A DNA stretch of 64,000 nucleotides from Ferrimonas sp048263965 (GTDB lineage Bacteria > Pseudomonadota > Gammaproteobacteria > Enterobacterales > Shewanellaceae), in NCBI RefSeq assembly GCF_048263965.1, contig NZ_JBLXDO010000003.1, positions 124,001 to 188,000 on the forward strand, written 5' to 3'. The translations under genes and the position numbers were made by a program. The notes beneath the pieces are model-generated. The model saw only the letters and a list, made by a program, of their open reading frames with translations. It did not search any database and was not told the origin of the DNA. Shown in pieces: positions 22,204-31,352 of this stretch; positions within the stretch are counted from its first letter, which is position 1; every line of letters begins with the position of its first letter.

Positions 22204-22929
22204 TTAGTTGGTGATCAGGGTGCCGTTGGCTTCGCCCATCACCGCCCGGCGCAAGGCGCCCGGCTCGTTCATGTTAAAGACCAGCAGAGGCAGGTCGTGA
22301 TCCCTGGCCAGAGTAAAAGCAGACAAGTCCATGACTTTCAGCTCTTTCTCCAGAACCTCTTTGTAGGTGATTTTATCATACTTCACAGCGTCGGGATTGG
22401 TAACCGGATCATCTGAGTAAACTCCATCCACCTTGGTGCCCTTGAGAACCACGTCCGCTTCAATTTCGATGCCACGCAGACAGCAGGCGGAATCAGTGGT
22501 GAAGAAGGGGTTACCTGTACCGGCGGAGAAGATCACCACCCGGCCCTGCTTCAGCAGGCTGATCGCTTCAGCCCAGCTGTAGTTGTCACAGACGCCATTG
22601 AGGGGGATGGCCGACATCAGTCGGGCGTTCACATAGGCACGGTGCAGTGCGTCACGCATCGCCAGGCCGTTCATCACGGTGGCCAGCATGCCCATGTGGT
22701 CACCCACCACCCGGTTCATGCCGGCTTTTGCCAGGCCTTCACCGCGGAACAGGTTGCCACCGCCGATCACCAAACCTACCTGCACACCCAGCTCAACCAG
22801 CTCTTTGATCTCCTGAGCCATACGATCAAGAACCTTGGCGTCGATGCCGAAGCCCTCTTCGCCCTGGAGTGCTTCACCACTGAGTTTTAACAAGATGCGT
22901 CGAAATGCGGGTTTTGGATTGGTGCTCAT
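22204..22929 (-). CDS. pyrH: Uridylate kinase
   Basis: Phosphorylates UMP to UDP, the committed step to pyrimidine nucleotides. The 241-residue protein is of the amino acid kinase fold, with RRILLKLSGEALQG near the N-terminus, VIGGGNLFRG, and FFTTDSACCLRGIEIEAD in the nucleotide-binding half. Start at ATG 22929, giving the E. coli length; an upstream extension to 22986 would cross the tsf terminator hairpin. Confidence 0.97.
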   Translation of the reverse strand: MSTNPKPAFRRILLKLSGEALQGEEGFGIDAKVLDRMAQEIKELVELGVQVGLVIGGGNLFRGEGLAKAGMNRVVGDHMGMLATVMNGLAMRDALHRAYVNARLMSAIPLNGVCDNYSWAEAISLLKQGRVVIFSAGTGNPFFTTDSACCLRGIEIEADVVLKGTKVDGVYSDDPVTNPDAVKYDKITYKEVLEKELKVMDLSAFTLARDHDLPLLVFNMNEPGALRRAVMGEANGTLITN

Positions 22930-22945
22930 CTTTTTCTCTATCCTG

Positions 22946-22981
22946 AATATTAAAAGACCGCGACAGTAGGCCGCGGTCTGC
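22946..22981 (-). terminator. Terminator/attenuator between tsf and pyrH
   Basis: An 8-bp stem (AGACCGCG / CGCGGTCT) is followed on the minus strand by a TTTTAAT run. It probably reduces readthrough from rpsB-tsf into pyrH. Confidence 0.7.
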
Positions 22982-22999
22982 ATCAACTAAGCGTTGGCC

Positions 23000-23875
23000 T
23001 TAGGCCTTCTTGGCAGCTTCGATTTGAGCCGCTACTTCTGCAGCGAAATCTTCTTCAGCTTTCTCGATACCTTCACCCACTTCCAGACGTACGAAGTTGG
23101 TTACATCGGCACCCTTGTCAGCCAGCAGCTTGCCACAAGAGATGGAAGGATCCTTAACGAAAGGCTGGCCGGTCAGAGAGATCTCACCGGTGAACTTCTT
23201 CATGCGGCCTTCAACCATCTTCTCGGCGATCTCCTGAGGCTTGCCGGAGTTAACGGCAATCTCAACCTGGATAGCGCGCTCTTTGGCAACTACGTCGGCA
23301 TCCACGTCTTCAGGCTTCACAAACTGTGGGTTGGAAGCTGCAACGTGCATGGCGATGTCTTTGGCCAGCTCAGCGTCGCCGCCGTTCAGGGCAGCCACAA
23401 CACCGATCTTACCACCGTGGATGTAAGCACCCAGGTTAGAACCTTCAACCAGCAGCACGCGGCGAACGTTCATGTTCTCACCGATCTTGGCAACCAGGTT
23501 GGCACGAGTTTCTTCAACGGTGATGCCGTCCAGCTCAGCAGCGTTCAGGGCGTCAACGGTGGCGATCTTGCCAGCCAGGGCTACTTCAGCAACCTTGTTG
23601 GCGAAAGCCAGGAAGCTTTCGTCACGGGCAACGAAGTCGGTTTCACAGTTAACTTCTACCATTGCGGCCAGACCGTCGTTGCTCTTAACGATGATCACAC
23701 CTTCAGCAGCGATACGGCCAGCTTTCTTGGCAGCTTTGGCCTGACCGGACTTACGCATGTTCTCAATGGCCAGCTCGATGTCACCGTTGGTCTCAACCAG
23801 GGCTTTTTTGCAGTCCATCATGCCAGCGCCGGTGCGCTCGCGCAGCTCTTTTACCAGGGCAGCGGTAATTGCCAT
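23000..23875 (-). CDS. tsf: Translation elongation factor Ts
   Basis: Guanine nucleotide exchange factor for EF-Tu. The 291-residue protein begins MAITAALVKELRERTGAGMM and carries the EF-Tu contact motif VNCETDFVARDE. It is the second gene of the rpsB-tsf operon, separated from rpsB by an attenuator. Confidence 0.97.
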   Translation of the reverse strand: MAITAALVKELRERTGAGMMDCKKALVETNGDIELAIENMRKSGQAKAAKKAGRIAAEGVIIVKSNDGLAAMVEVNCETDFVARDESFLAFANKVAEVALAGKIATVDALNAAELDGITVEETRANLVAKIGENMNVRRVLLVEGSNLGAYIHGGKIGVVAALNGGDAELAKDIAMHVAASNPQFVKPEDVDADVVAKERAIQVEIAVNSGKPQEIAEKMVEGRMKKFTGEISLTGQPFVKDPSISCGKLLADKGADVTNFVRLEVGEGIEKAEEDFAAEVAAQIEAAKKA

Positions 23876-23912
23876 GTCCAATTCCTCTATGACTTGCGTC
23901 TTTTGAATACTT

Positions 23913-23944
23913 AAAAAAACAGGGGCCACGATGGGCCCCTGTTA
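23913..23944 (-). terminator. rpsB-tsf intercistronic attenuator
   Basis: A 9-bp GC-rich stem (ACAGGGGCC / GGCCCCTGT) is followed on the minus strand by seven T. Partial termination between rpsB and tsf is known in E. coli; its strength here is inferred. Confidence 0.8.
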
Positions 23945-23996
23945 ACCAATAACCTTTTGGTTAATAAGGGGCGAGTAAACTCACGCCTTATTATGC

Positions 23997-24725
23997 TTAT
24001 TCAGCTTCTACGAAACCGTCTTGCTCAGCTTGAACAGCCAGGTCCTGGTTGCGACCTTCGGTTACAGCTTCAGCAACAGCGCCGGTGTACAGCTGGATAG
24101 CACGGATTGCATCGTCGTTACCTGGGATAACGTAATCGATGCCGTCTGGGTTGGAGTTGGTATCAACTACGGCAACTACTGGGATACCCAGGTTGTTGGC
24201 TTCCTTGATGGCGATGTGCTCGTGCTCGGCGTCGATCACGAAGATAGCATCAGGCAGGCCGCCCATGTTCTTGATACCGCCCAGAGACTTCTCCAGCTTA
24301 ACCATTTCACGAGTACGCATCAGCGCCTCTTTCTTGGTCAGCTTTTCGAAGGTGCCGTCTTGGCTCTGAGCTTCCAGGTCCTTCAGACGCTTGATGGACT
24401 GACGAACGGTCTTCCAGTTGGTCAGCATGCCGCCCAACCAACGGTGGTCAACGTAGAACTGGTCACATTTCAGAGCAGATTCTTTGATGCTCTGACCAGC
24501 AGCGCGCTTGGTGCCAACAAACAGGATTTTACCCTTCTTGGATGCAACGTTGCCCAGGAAAGCCAGAGCGTCGTTCATCATAGGAACGGTAGATTCCAGG
24601 TTGATGATGTGAACACGGTTACGAGCGCCGAAGATGAAAGGCTTCATCTTGGGGTTCCAGTAACGGGTTTGGTGACCGAAGTGCACACCGGCCTTCAGCA
24701 TGTCGCGCATAGATACAGTTGCCAT
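23997..24725 (-). CDS. rpsB: 30S ribosomal protein S2
   Basis: A 242-residue small-subunit protein. It begins ATVSMRDMLKAGVHFGHQTR and contains the conserved KPFIFGARNRVHIINLE. The start at ATG 24725 has GAGG upstream. A long conserved S2-type leader lies in front of it and indicates translational autoregulation by S2. Confidence 0.98.
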   Translation of the reverse strand: MATVSMRDMLKAGVHFGHQTRYWNPKMKPFIFGARNRVHIINLESTVPMMNDALAFLGNVASKKGKILFVGTKRAAGQSIKESALKCDQFYVDHRWLGGMLTNWKTVRQSIKRLKDLEAQSQDGTFEKLTKKEALMRTREMVKLEKSLGGIKNMGGLPDAIFVIDAEHEHIAIKEANNLGIPVVAVVDTNSNPDGIDYVIPGNDDAIRAIQLYTGAVAEAVTEGRNQDLAVQAEQDGFVEAE

Positions 24726-24744
24726 GAGATTCCTCAATAATATA

Positions 24745-24816
24745 TGGGGTTAAGCCTCCACGTATCCCATGACCCGACCCCTGAGGGCACCCCGGACCAT
24801 GTGCCGATACGTGTGT
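24745..24816 (-). promoter_or_regulatory. Ribosomal protein S2 leader (autoregulatory mRNA structure)
   Basis: The minus-strand leader contains a closing stem CACGTATC / GATACGTG (24806-24813 with 24059-equivalent arm at 24759-24766), an inner region with GGGGTGCCC and GGGGTCGGG, and then GGAGGC-TTAACCCC before the start. This matches, from memory, the conserved gammaproteobacterial rpsB leader through which S2 represses rpsB-tsf. A covariance-model search would settle it. Confidence 0.8.
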
Positions 24817-24993
24817 GGTTTAATAACAATTTAACGATATAATGGCGCCATTGTTCGCTTGGGAGCCCAAACCTGAAGGTCAGGGGTCCGTTCAAGACTC
24901 AACAGAACCGGCGCGCTTTATACCATACTGGGGCATAAAGCTCAACCTGGCCCGGTTTCCCAGAGCCCGAAATTCGATAGAAAGAGTAGACTA

Positions 24994-25782
24994 ATGAGCA
25001 TCGTTATCAAAACCCCAGAACAGATCGAAAAGATGCGCGTGGCCGGCCGCCTGGCTGCCGAGGTGCTGGAGATGATCGCACCCCACGTGAAGAAAGGGGT
25101 AACCACGGAAGAGTTGAATACGCTCTGTCATAACTACATCGTTGATGTACAGGAGGCGATTCCGGCGCCGCTGGATTACCACGGCTTCCCCAAGTCCACC
25201 TGCATCTCCATCAATGAAGTGGTGTGTCACGGCATCCCCTCTCACAAGAAACTGAAAGAGGGCGACATCGTCAACATCGATATTACGGTGATCAAGGACG
25301 GCTTCCACGGTGACACCTCGCGGATGTTCATTGTCGGCCAGACACCGCCTCGCAACAAGAAGCTGGTACAGGTAGCCCAGGACTCTCTCTACGCCGCCAT
25401 TCGCCAGGTCCGCCCCGGCCTGTGCATGAGCGAGATCGGTGCCATCATTCAGCCCATCGCCGAGCGCGAAGGCTTCTCCGTTGTACGCGACTACTGCGGT
25501 CACGGCATCGGCGAGAAATTCCACGAAGAGCCACAGATCCTTCACTATCGCAACCGCGCCAAGCTGACCCTGCAGGCGGGCATGTGTTTCACCATTGAGC
25601 CCATGATCAATGCCGGTGACTACCGCTGCAAGCTGAACAAGAAGGATGGTTGGACAGTGACCACCAAGGATGGCCAGCCCTCTGCCCAGTGGGAACACAC
25701 CCTGCTGGTGACCGAAGATGGCGTCGAAGTGCTGACATTGCGAAGCGAAGAAACCCTGGAAAGGGTGATCTCCCACGCCTGA
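24994..25782 (+). CDS. map: Methionine aminopeptidase, type I
   Basis: Removes the initiator methionine from new proteins. The 262-residue protein begins SIVIKTPEQIEKMRVAGRL and has the five metal ligands of the pita-bread fold: the Asp pair in NIDITVIKDGFHGDTS, His in GHGIGEKFHEEP, and Glu in FTIEPM and near the C-terminus (QWEHTLLVTEDG). It is divergent from rpsB, as in E. coli, and precedes glnD. Confidence 0.97.
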   Translation: MSIVIKTPEQIEKMRVAGRLAAEVLEMIAPHVKKGVTTEELNTLCHNYIVDVQEAIPAPLDYHGFPKSTCISINEVVCHGIPSHKKLKEGDIVNIDITVIKDGFHGDTSRMFIVGQTPPRNKKLVQVAQDSLYAAIRQVRPGLCMSEIGAIIQPIAEREGFSVVRDYCGHGIGEKFHEEPQILHYRNRAKLTLQAGMCFTIEPMINAGDYRCKLNKKDGWTVTTKDGQPSAQWEHTLLVTEDGVEVLTLRSEETLERVISHA

Positions 25783-25791
25783 CCTCTCACC

Positions 25792-25815
25792 GACCCGCCG
25801 CCGGTGCGGCGGGTC
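25792..25815 (+). other. Strong intercistronic hairpin between map and glnD
   Basis: A perfect 10-bp stem, GACCCGCCGC / GCGGCGGGTC, with a CGGT loop, has no T tract. It ends about 5 bases before the AAAAGGA ribosome site of glnD, so it may protect the map mRNA 3' end, pause polymerase or tune glnD translation. Confidence 0.6.
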
Positions 25816-25838
25816 CCCCCAAAAGGACCCTCGCCGGC

Positions 25839-28418
25839 ATGAACGCCCTGACCCTGACCCCGCCCCTGCTGAAACACCAACTCGAACATCACCGCCAGCA
25901 ACAACAGCAAAAGTTTGCCGAAGGGGAGGCGATCGGCATCCTGCTGGCAGAACGTGCCGCCTTCATCGATGCCATGCTGGTGCAACTCTGGCAGGAGCTG
26001 AAGCTGGGCGGCTGTCCGGTGGCCCTGGTGGCCGTCGGCGGTTATGGCCGGGGTGAGCTGCACCCCAACTCCGACATCGACCTGCTGGTGCTCACCAGCG
26101 AGTGCTGCACCACCACCATGGAGGAGGCGATCGGCACCCTGCTGACCACCCTGTGGGACGCCAAACTGGATGTGGGTCACTCGGTCCGAACCGTGGAGGA
26201 GACCTTCAGTCAGGCCCGGGGGGACATCACCATCGCCACCAACCTGCTGGAATCCAGGCTGCTCTGCGGCGACACCCGCCTGTTTCAGCAGCTGCATGCC
26301 AGGCTGGAGGATGAGGCCTTCTGGCCGGTAGACCAGTTCTACCTGGCCAAGCGTGAAGAGCAGCGCGGCCGCCACAACCGCTTCTCCGCCTTCGATCTGG
26401 AGCCCAACATCAAATCCTGTCCCGGCGGCTTGCGGGACATTCAAACCATCACCTGGGTGGCGATTCGCCACTTCAGCGCCGGCTGCCTGGCCGAGCTTGT
26501 GTCCCACGGTTTCCTGGCCAGGGAGGAGCTGGAGGAGCTGAACGCCTGCCGGGATTTCCTGTGGCGCCTTCGGTTTGCCCTGCACCTGGCCGCCGGCCGG
26601 GCCGAGGACAAACTTCTGTTTGACCACCAGCCCAAGGTGGCCGAGTTGTTGGGCTACACCCAGGGCACCCAGCTGCCGGTTGAGCAGATGATGAAGCGTT
26701 ATTACCGCACCATCCGTGCGGTCCGGGAGCTGAACCAGATGCTGCTGCAGCTGTTCAAGCGGGAGGTGCTGCCCCAGCTGGCGTTCAAACAGCCCCTGCA
26801 ACCCCTGGATGAAGATTTCAGCCTGATGGGGCACTACCTGACCGTACGTCACGAAGGGGTGTTTGAGGAACCACACAAGATCCTGACCCTGTTCCACCAT
26901 GCCGCCATCCAGGAGGAGGTGGAAGCGGTGGCCGCTCCCACCCTGAGGCTGCTGCGCAATGCCCGTCGCCGGCTGAAGTTTCCCCTGAGTGACCTGCCCC
27001 AGTGCCGGGAGCAGTTTATGGCGATTTTGCGCCACCCCAGAGGGATCAAGGCGATCTCCCTGATGCACAGGCACGGCATCCTTTCCAGCTACATCCGCGC
27101 CTGGCAACAGATCGTCGGTCAGATGCAGTTCGACCTGTTCCATGCCTACACCGTGGATGAGCACACCCATCGATTGCTTCTGTTTATCGAACGATTCTCC
27201 GATCCTGCCCATAAGGAGATCTTCCCCCTGGGTTCACTGCTGATCGACCAGTTGCCCAAGAAGGGGCTGCTGGTGCTGGCCGCCATCTTCCACGACATCG
27301 CCAAGGGGCGGGGCGGAGACCACAGTGAACTGGGCTCTGACGATGCCCAGAGGTTCTGCCAGCTGCACAATCTCAACGACCACGACGGCCGGCTGGTGGC
27401 CTGGCTGGTGCGCAACCACCTGCTGATGTCGGTCACCGCTCAGCGCCGTGACATCAACGATCCCGAGGTGGTGCGGGAGTTCGCCGAAAGCGTCAGTGAT
27501 CTGACCCGGCTGAGTTACCTCTACTGCCTGACCGTGGCCGACATCTGCGCCACCAATGACAACCTGTGGAACAGCTGGAAAGGTTCCCTGCTCAGTCAGC
27601 TGTACCACAGCACCCGCAGCATGCTGCTCGGGGGGCTGGAGAAGCCGGTGGACACCCGGGGCAAGATCCGGGAAAACCAGAACAAGGTACTGCACCAGCT
27701 AGGGAAAATGGGACTGGAGGAGGCGGATGTATCCCCCCTTTGGCAGCGCTTCAGCGCCGACTATTTCCTGCGCTTTACCCCGGCCCAGGTGTTTCACCAC
27801 ACCCAGGCACTGCTGGCCCGCCAGGATGACCAGCCTCTGGTAGAGATGGTGGAGCACGAAGCCAGTGGCGGCACCGAACTCTTCGTCTACTGCCGAGACA
27901 GGGCGGGCCTGTTTGCCACCCTGATGGCGGTGTTTGACGGCAAGAACATCACGGTGCATGACGCCCAGATCTTCACCTCCAGGGATGGCTTCGCCCTGGA
28001 CAGCTTCATCATCCTGGAACAGGACGGCAGCGCCATCAGCCACCCATCACGAATCAACAGCCTGCGCAATGCCATCGTCCGGGCCCTGCTGGCCCCCATG
28101 CCGGCAAAAGTACGACAACGACCATTGCCAAGGCGGATGCGACAGTTTAAGGTTCGTACAGAGGTGAACTTCCTTCCGGCCAAGCGCAAGCAGGGTTCGA
28201 TGGTGGAGATCATCTCCTTGGATTCTCCCGGCCTGCTGGCCCGAATCGGTCAGGTTGTGGATCAGTGTGGCCTCATTGTGCACTCCGCTAAGATCACCAC
28301 CGTGGGTGAAAAAGCTGAAGATCTCTTCATGCTGGCTAACCCGGACGGTGCCGCCCTGACCCCGGAACAGCAAGGCCATTTTCGGGAATCCCTAACCCAA
28401 GCATTAACCACCGAATAG
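25839..28418 (+). CDS. glnD: Bifunctional PII uridylyltransferase / uridylyl-removing enzyme
   Basis: Senses glutamine and adds or removes UMP on PII proteins to control nitrogen assimilation. The 859-residue protein has the nucleotidyltransferase motif GGYGRGELHPNSDIDLL at about residues 67-83, a GlnE-like helical region, an HD phosphohydrolase domain (FHDIAKGRGGDHSELG near 484-500) and two C-terminal ACT domains (from about 690 and 795). The start ATG at 25839 has an AAAGGA site upstream. The map-glnD-dapD order matches E. coli. Confidence 0.96.
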   Translation: MNALTLTPPLLKHQLEHHRQQQQQKFAEGEAIGILLAERAAFIDAMLVQLWQELKLGGCPVALVAVGGYGRGELHPNSDIDLLVLTSECCTTTMEEAIGTLLTTLWDAKLDVGHSVRTVEETFSQARGDITIATNLLESRLLCGDTRLFQQLHARLEDEAFWPVDQFYLAKREEQRGRHNRFSAFDLEPNIKSCPGGLRDIQTITWVAIRHFSAGCLAELVSHGFLAREELEELNACRDFLWRLRFALHLAAGRAEDKLLFDHQPKVAELLGYTQGTQLPVEQMMKRYYRTIRAVRELNQMLLQLFKREVLPQLAFKQPLQPLDEDFSLMGHYLTVRHEGVFEEPHKILTLFHHAAIQEEVEAVAAPTLRLLRNARRRLKFPLSDLPQCREQFMAILRHPRGIKAISLMHRHGILSSYIRAWQQIVGQMQFDLFHAYTVDEHTHRLLLFIERFSDPAHKEIFPLGSLLIDQLPKKGLLVLAAIFHDIAKGRGGDHSELGSDDAQRFCQLHNLNDHDGRLVAWLVRNHLLMSVTAQRRDINDPEVVREFAESVSDLTRLSYLYCLTVADICATNDNLWNSWKGSLLSQLYHSTRSMLLGGLEKPVDTRGKIRENQNKVLHQLGKMGLEEADVSPLWQRFSADYFLRFTPAQVFHHTQALLARQDDQPLVEMVEHEASGGTELFVYCRDRAGLFATLMAVFDGKNITVHDAQIFTSRDGFALDSFIILEQDGSAISHPSRINSLRNAIVRALLAPMPAKVRQRPLPRRMRQFKVRTEVNFLPAKRKQGSMVEIISLDSPGLLARIGQVVDQCGLIVHSAKITTVGEKAEDLFMLANPDGAALTPEQQGHFRESLTQALTTE

Positions 28419-28433
28419 CAGAGGATTAATTCG

Positions 28434-29258
28434 ATGACCGAACTGCAACAACGCATTGAAGCCGCTTTTGAGCGCCGCGCCGACATCACCCCAGCCAATG
28501 CCGACGCCGCCCTGATTCAGGACGTGAAACACGCCCTGGACCTGCTGGATAAAGGCCAGGCCCGCGTTGCAGAAAAACAGAACGGTCAGTGGGTGGTGAA
28601 TGAGTGGCTGAAGAAAGCGGTTCTGCTCTCCTTCCGCCTGTTCGACAACCAGGTGATGGAAGGGGGCGAGACCCGCTACTTCGACAAGGTTCCCATGAAG
28701 TTTGCCGACTACGACGACGCCCGCTTCCGTCAGGAAAGCATCCGCGTGGTCCCGCCCGCCACCGTCCGTCAAGGCGCCTTTGTCGGCCGCAACACCGTAC
28801 TGATGCCCTCCTACGTCAACATCGGCGCCTACGTCGATGAGGGCACCATGGTGGACACCTGGGCCACCGTAGGCTCCTGTGCTCAAATTGGTAAGAACGT
28901 GCACCTCTCAGGTGGCGTTGGCATCGGCGGCGTGCTGGAGCCCCTGCAGGCCAGCCCCACCATCATCGAAGACAACTGCTTCATCGGCGCCCGCTCCGAA
29001 GTGGTGGAAGGCGTCATCGTAGAAGAGGGCTCCGTGATCTCCATGGGCGTATACCTGGGCCAAAGCACCCGCATCTACGACCGTGAAACCGGTGAGGTGC
29101 ACTACGGCCGTGTGCCTGCCGGCTCCGTGGTGGTCTCCGGCACCCTGCCCTCCTCCGACGGCTCCTGCAACCTGTACGCGGCCATCATCGTGAAGAAAGT
29201 GGACGCCAAGACCCGCTCCAAGGTTGGCATCAACGAGCTGCTGCGCAGCGCCGAATAA
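28434..29258 (+). CDS. dapD: 2,3,4,5-tetrahydropyridine-2,6-dicarboxylate N-succinyltransferase
   Basis: Succinylates tetrahydrodipicolinate in the lysine and diaminopimelate pathway, which also feeds peptidoglycan. Its 274 residues equal E. coli DapD. It has an N-terminal helical domain, a left-handed beta-helix of hexapeptide repeats (GAFVGRNTVLMPSYVNIGAY and onward) and a conserved C-terminus (VDAKTRSKVGINELLR). It follows glnD by 15 bp and ends at a strong terminator. Confidence 0.97.
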   Translation: MTELQQRIEAAFERRADITPANADAALIQDVKHALDLLDKGQARVAEKQNGQWVVNEWLKKAVLLSFRLFDNQVMEGGETRYFDKVPMKFADYDDARFRQESIRVVPPATVRQGAFVGRNTVLMPSYVNIGAYVDEGTMVDTWATVGSCAQIGKNVHLSGGVGIGGVLEPLQASPTIIEDNCFIGARSEVVEGVIVEEGSVISMGVYLGQSTRIYDRETGEVHYGRVPAGSVVVSGTLPSSDGSCNLYAAIIVKKVDAKTRSKVGINELLRSAE

Positions 29259-29302
29259 GTCAAAGCTGACGCCCGCCGGGCCGCTACGGCCCCGTTCCTG
29301 AT

Positions 29303-29330
29303 AAAAAGCCCGCCATCGCGGGCTTTTTTT
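29303..29330 (+). terminator. dapD terminator
   Basis: A GCCCGC / GCGGGC stem with a CATC loop, preceded by A5 and followed by seven T. Confidence 0.9.
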
Positions 29331-29521
29331 GTTTCAGAACAGACACACTTTTCTCTGCGTTTTCTCACCCAAATGAATCACCTCCATCTCCCCTGATCTC
29401 CAGCCCCTGTGCGGGACACACCCGTTTACCCTTTGTAACCACCTGTACATACCTGAGCCACCATGCTTAGTGGGACACAATCACCCCCTAATCATCTATG
29501 GGATATACCAAGGAGAAAGGA

Positions 29522-29863
29522 ATGAAAGCACTGACTCTTACTGCCGCTGCCCTGGGTATGGCCCTTGCTCTGCCAGCACAGGCAGCCATGACATCCGCCA
29601 TGGAGCAATCGCTGATCGCCACCTGCAAAGCCTCACTCTCCAACAGCCGCCTCACCTTCAATAACACCATGAAAGTGTACCGGGTAAACCCCTACCGGGT
29701 TCTGGACAAGCTGGTGTGCAACGGTGACGACGTGGCCACCTTTGCCGAAGTGAACGGAGCAGACAAGGTTGCCAATCTGATCAGAGACCGCTACTACGAA
29801 GGTCAGGTGACCATTCAGGACATTGCGTTCAATGGCCAGCGACTTGAGGTCTGGTTTGATTAG
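29522..29863 (+). CDS. DUF3718 family exported small protein
   Basis: A 113-residue protein with a clear Sec signal peptide (hydrophobic core, predicted cleavage after ALPAQA). The mature part has two cysteines (TCKASLSNSR and KLVCNGDD) that could form a disulfide. The pattern fits the DUF3718 family known from Shewanella and relatives; its function is unknown. AAGGAGAAAGG precedes the ATG. It is monocistronic between two terminators. The family name is from recognition, not a database search. Confidence 0.75.
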   Translation: MKALTLTAAALGMALALPAQAAMTSAMEQSLIATCKASLSNSRLTFNNTMKVYRVNPYRVLDKLVCNGDDVATFAEVNGADKVANLIRDRYYEGQVTIQDIAFNGQRLEVWFD

Positions 29864-29890
29864 ATTGTTCGAGCGATAGGGTAAGAAAGA

Positions 29891-29913
29891 AGCCGCTGCA
29901 CAGCGGCTTTTTC
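29891..29913. terminator. Shared terminator between DUF3718 gene and PTS gene
   Basis: An 8-bp stem AGCCGCTG / CAGCGGCT with a 2-nt spacer and T5 on the plus side. The minus side has a weaker TCTTTC tail, so it mainly serves the plus-strand gene. Confidence 0.75.
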
Positions 29914-29926
29914 ATTGGCAACGCAT

Positions 29927-31342
29927 TCAGGCGCGCAGCAACAGCTCCTGCATCTCACCGCGGAGCTTCTCGGCCTGGGGGCCGAACACCACCTGGACCC
30001 CATCTCCGATCACCACCACCCCCTTGGCGCCGAGTTGCTTGAGCTGAGGCTCCTTAACCCGGGCGGCCTGATGCACACTGACCCGAAGGCGGGTCAGGCA
30101 GGCATCCAGATCCCGGATGTTGTCGCCGCCCCCCAGCGCACTGAGCACCTCTTCGGCACTGATCTCCTCTTTGGCCTCGTGAGGGGTTCGTCCCGGCGTA
30201 GGCAGGTTGAAACGGGTGATCACAAAGCTGAACAGGAAGTAGTAGGCCACCCCGTAGAGGATCCCCAACACCCAGAACCAGATGTCATTGCGGGAGAGGT
30301 GATAGAACAGGCTGAAATCCAGCAGCCCCTGAGAGAACACCAGCCCATGGTGAAAGTCGACGGCGATGGCCAGCACATAGGCCAGGCCGGTCAGCAGGGC
30401 ATGCACCAGATAGAGCAGAGGCGCCACAAAGAGGAAGACAAACTCCACAGGCTCGGTGACCCCGGTAATGGCACAGGTCAGTCCGGCGGAGAACATCACA
30501 CCCGCCGTCTGGGTGCGCTGCTCGGCATCGGCACAGCGCCAGATCGCCAGGGCGGCCGCCGGCAAGCCCCACACCTTGACCAGATAGCCCCCCGCCAGGT
30601 GTCCCGCATTGGGATCCCCTGCCAGGAAGCGCCCCACCTCACCCTGGATCAGGTAGCCGGCAGGGGTGGAGAAGCTGCCCACCTCGTAATAGAAGGGAAG
30701 ATTCCAGATATGGTGCAGCCCCAGGGGAATCAGCAGTCGCTCGACCAGGCCATAGACTCCCCAGGCCAGCATCGGCTGCTGATACACCACCCAGTGGGAC
30801 ACTTTATCCAGCAGCAGGGTCATCCAGGGCCAGAGACTGGCCATCAGCAGCCCCAGCAGGATCGCCGCTGGCACGTTGGCCAGGGGCACCAGCCGTCGAC
30901 CGGCAAAGAAGCCCAGAAACTCAGGCAATTCCACTCGATAACATCGCCGATAGACCATGGAGGTGACCGCCCCACTGAGGACGCCCCCCAGGGCACCGGT
31001 GTTGAGTGTCGACATCCCCAGCACCGTGCTGGTTTCCCAGCCATACACCTGGGCCAGCACCGACATGGTGGCCAGCATCACCCCGTACCCGATGACCGCC
31101 GACACCGAGGCGGAGCCATCCTGGTGACAGAAGGAGAGGGCGATGGCCATGGCAAACAGCAGAGGCAACAGGCTGAAGATCACCGAGCCGGTTTGCAACA
31201 GCAGGCTCTGCACCACCTCGGGGAAGATGCCCAAGGGACTGGTGCCCAAACCCAATAGGAGACCCGCGGCCGGCAGCACCGCCACCGGCACCATCAGGGC
31301 CTTGCCGACCCTTTGCAGACTGCGGAACCAGCTTTTGGTCAT
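29927..31342 (-). CDS. PTS transporter subunit IIBC, glucose family (PtsG-like)
   Basis: Imports and phosphorylates a hexose across the inner membrane. The 471-residue protein begins TKSWFRSLQRVGKALMVPVA. It has a IIC domain of about ten membrane segments with the active-loop motif GLHHIWNLPF near residue 206 and ITGVTEPVEF, followed by a linker and a IIB domain with the phosphorylated cysteine in DACLTRLRV near residue 415. The sequence and its length of 471 (against 477) resemble E. coli PtsG more than NagE, so glucose is the likely substrate. No IIA is fused, so Crr is presumably encoded elsewhere. It lies 10 bp downstream of yqcA. Confidence 0.85.
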   Translation of the reverse strand: MTKSWFRSLQRVGKALMVPVAVLPAAGLLLGLGTSPLGIFPEVVQSLLLQTGSVIFSLLPLLFAMAIALSFCHQDGSASVSAVIGYGVMLATMSVLAQVYGWETSTVLGMSTLNTGALGGVLSGAVTSMVYRRCYRVELPEFLGFFAGRRLVPLANVPAAILLGLLMASLWPWMTLLLDKVSHWVVYQQPMLAWGVYGLVERLLIPLGLHHIWNLPFYYEVGSFSTPAGYLIQGEVGRFLAGDPNAGHLAGGYLVKVWGLPAAALAIWRCADAEQRTQTAGVMFSAGLTCAITGVTEPVEFVFLFVAPLLYLVHALLTGLAYVLAIAVDFHHGLVFSQGLLDFSLFYHLSRNDIWFWVLGILYGVAYYFLFSFVITRFNLPTPGRTPHEAKEEISAEEVLSALGGGDNIRDLDACLTRLRVSVHQAARVKEPQLKQLGAKGVVVIGDGVQVVFGPQAEKLRGEMQELLLRA

Positions 31343-31352
31343 AACCCCTCGA

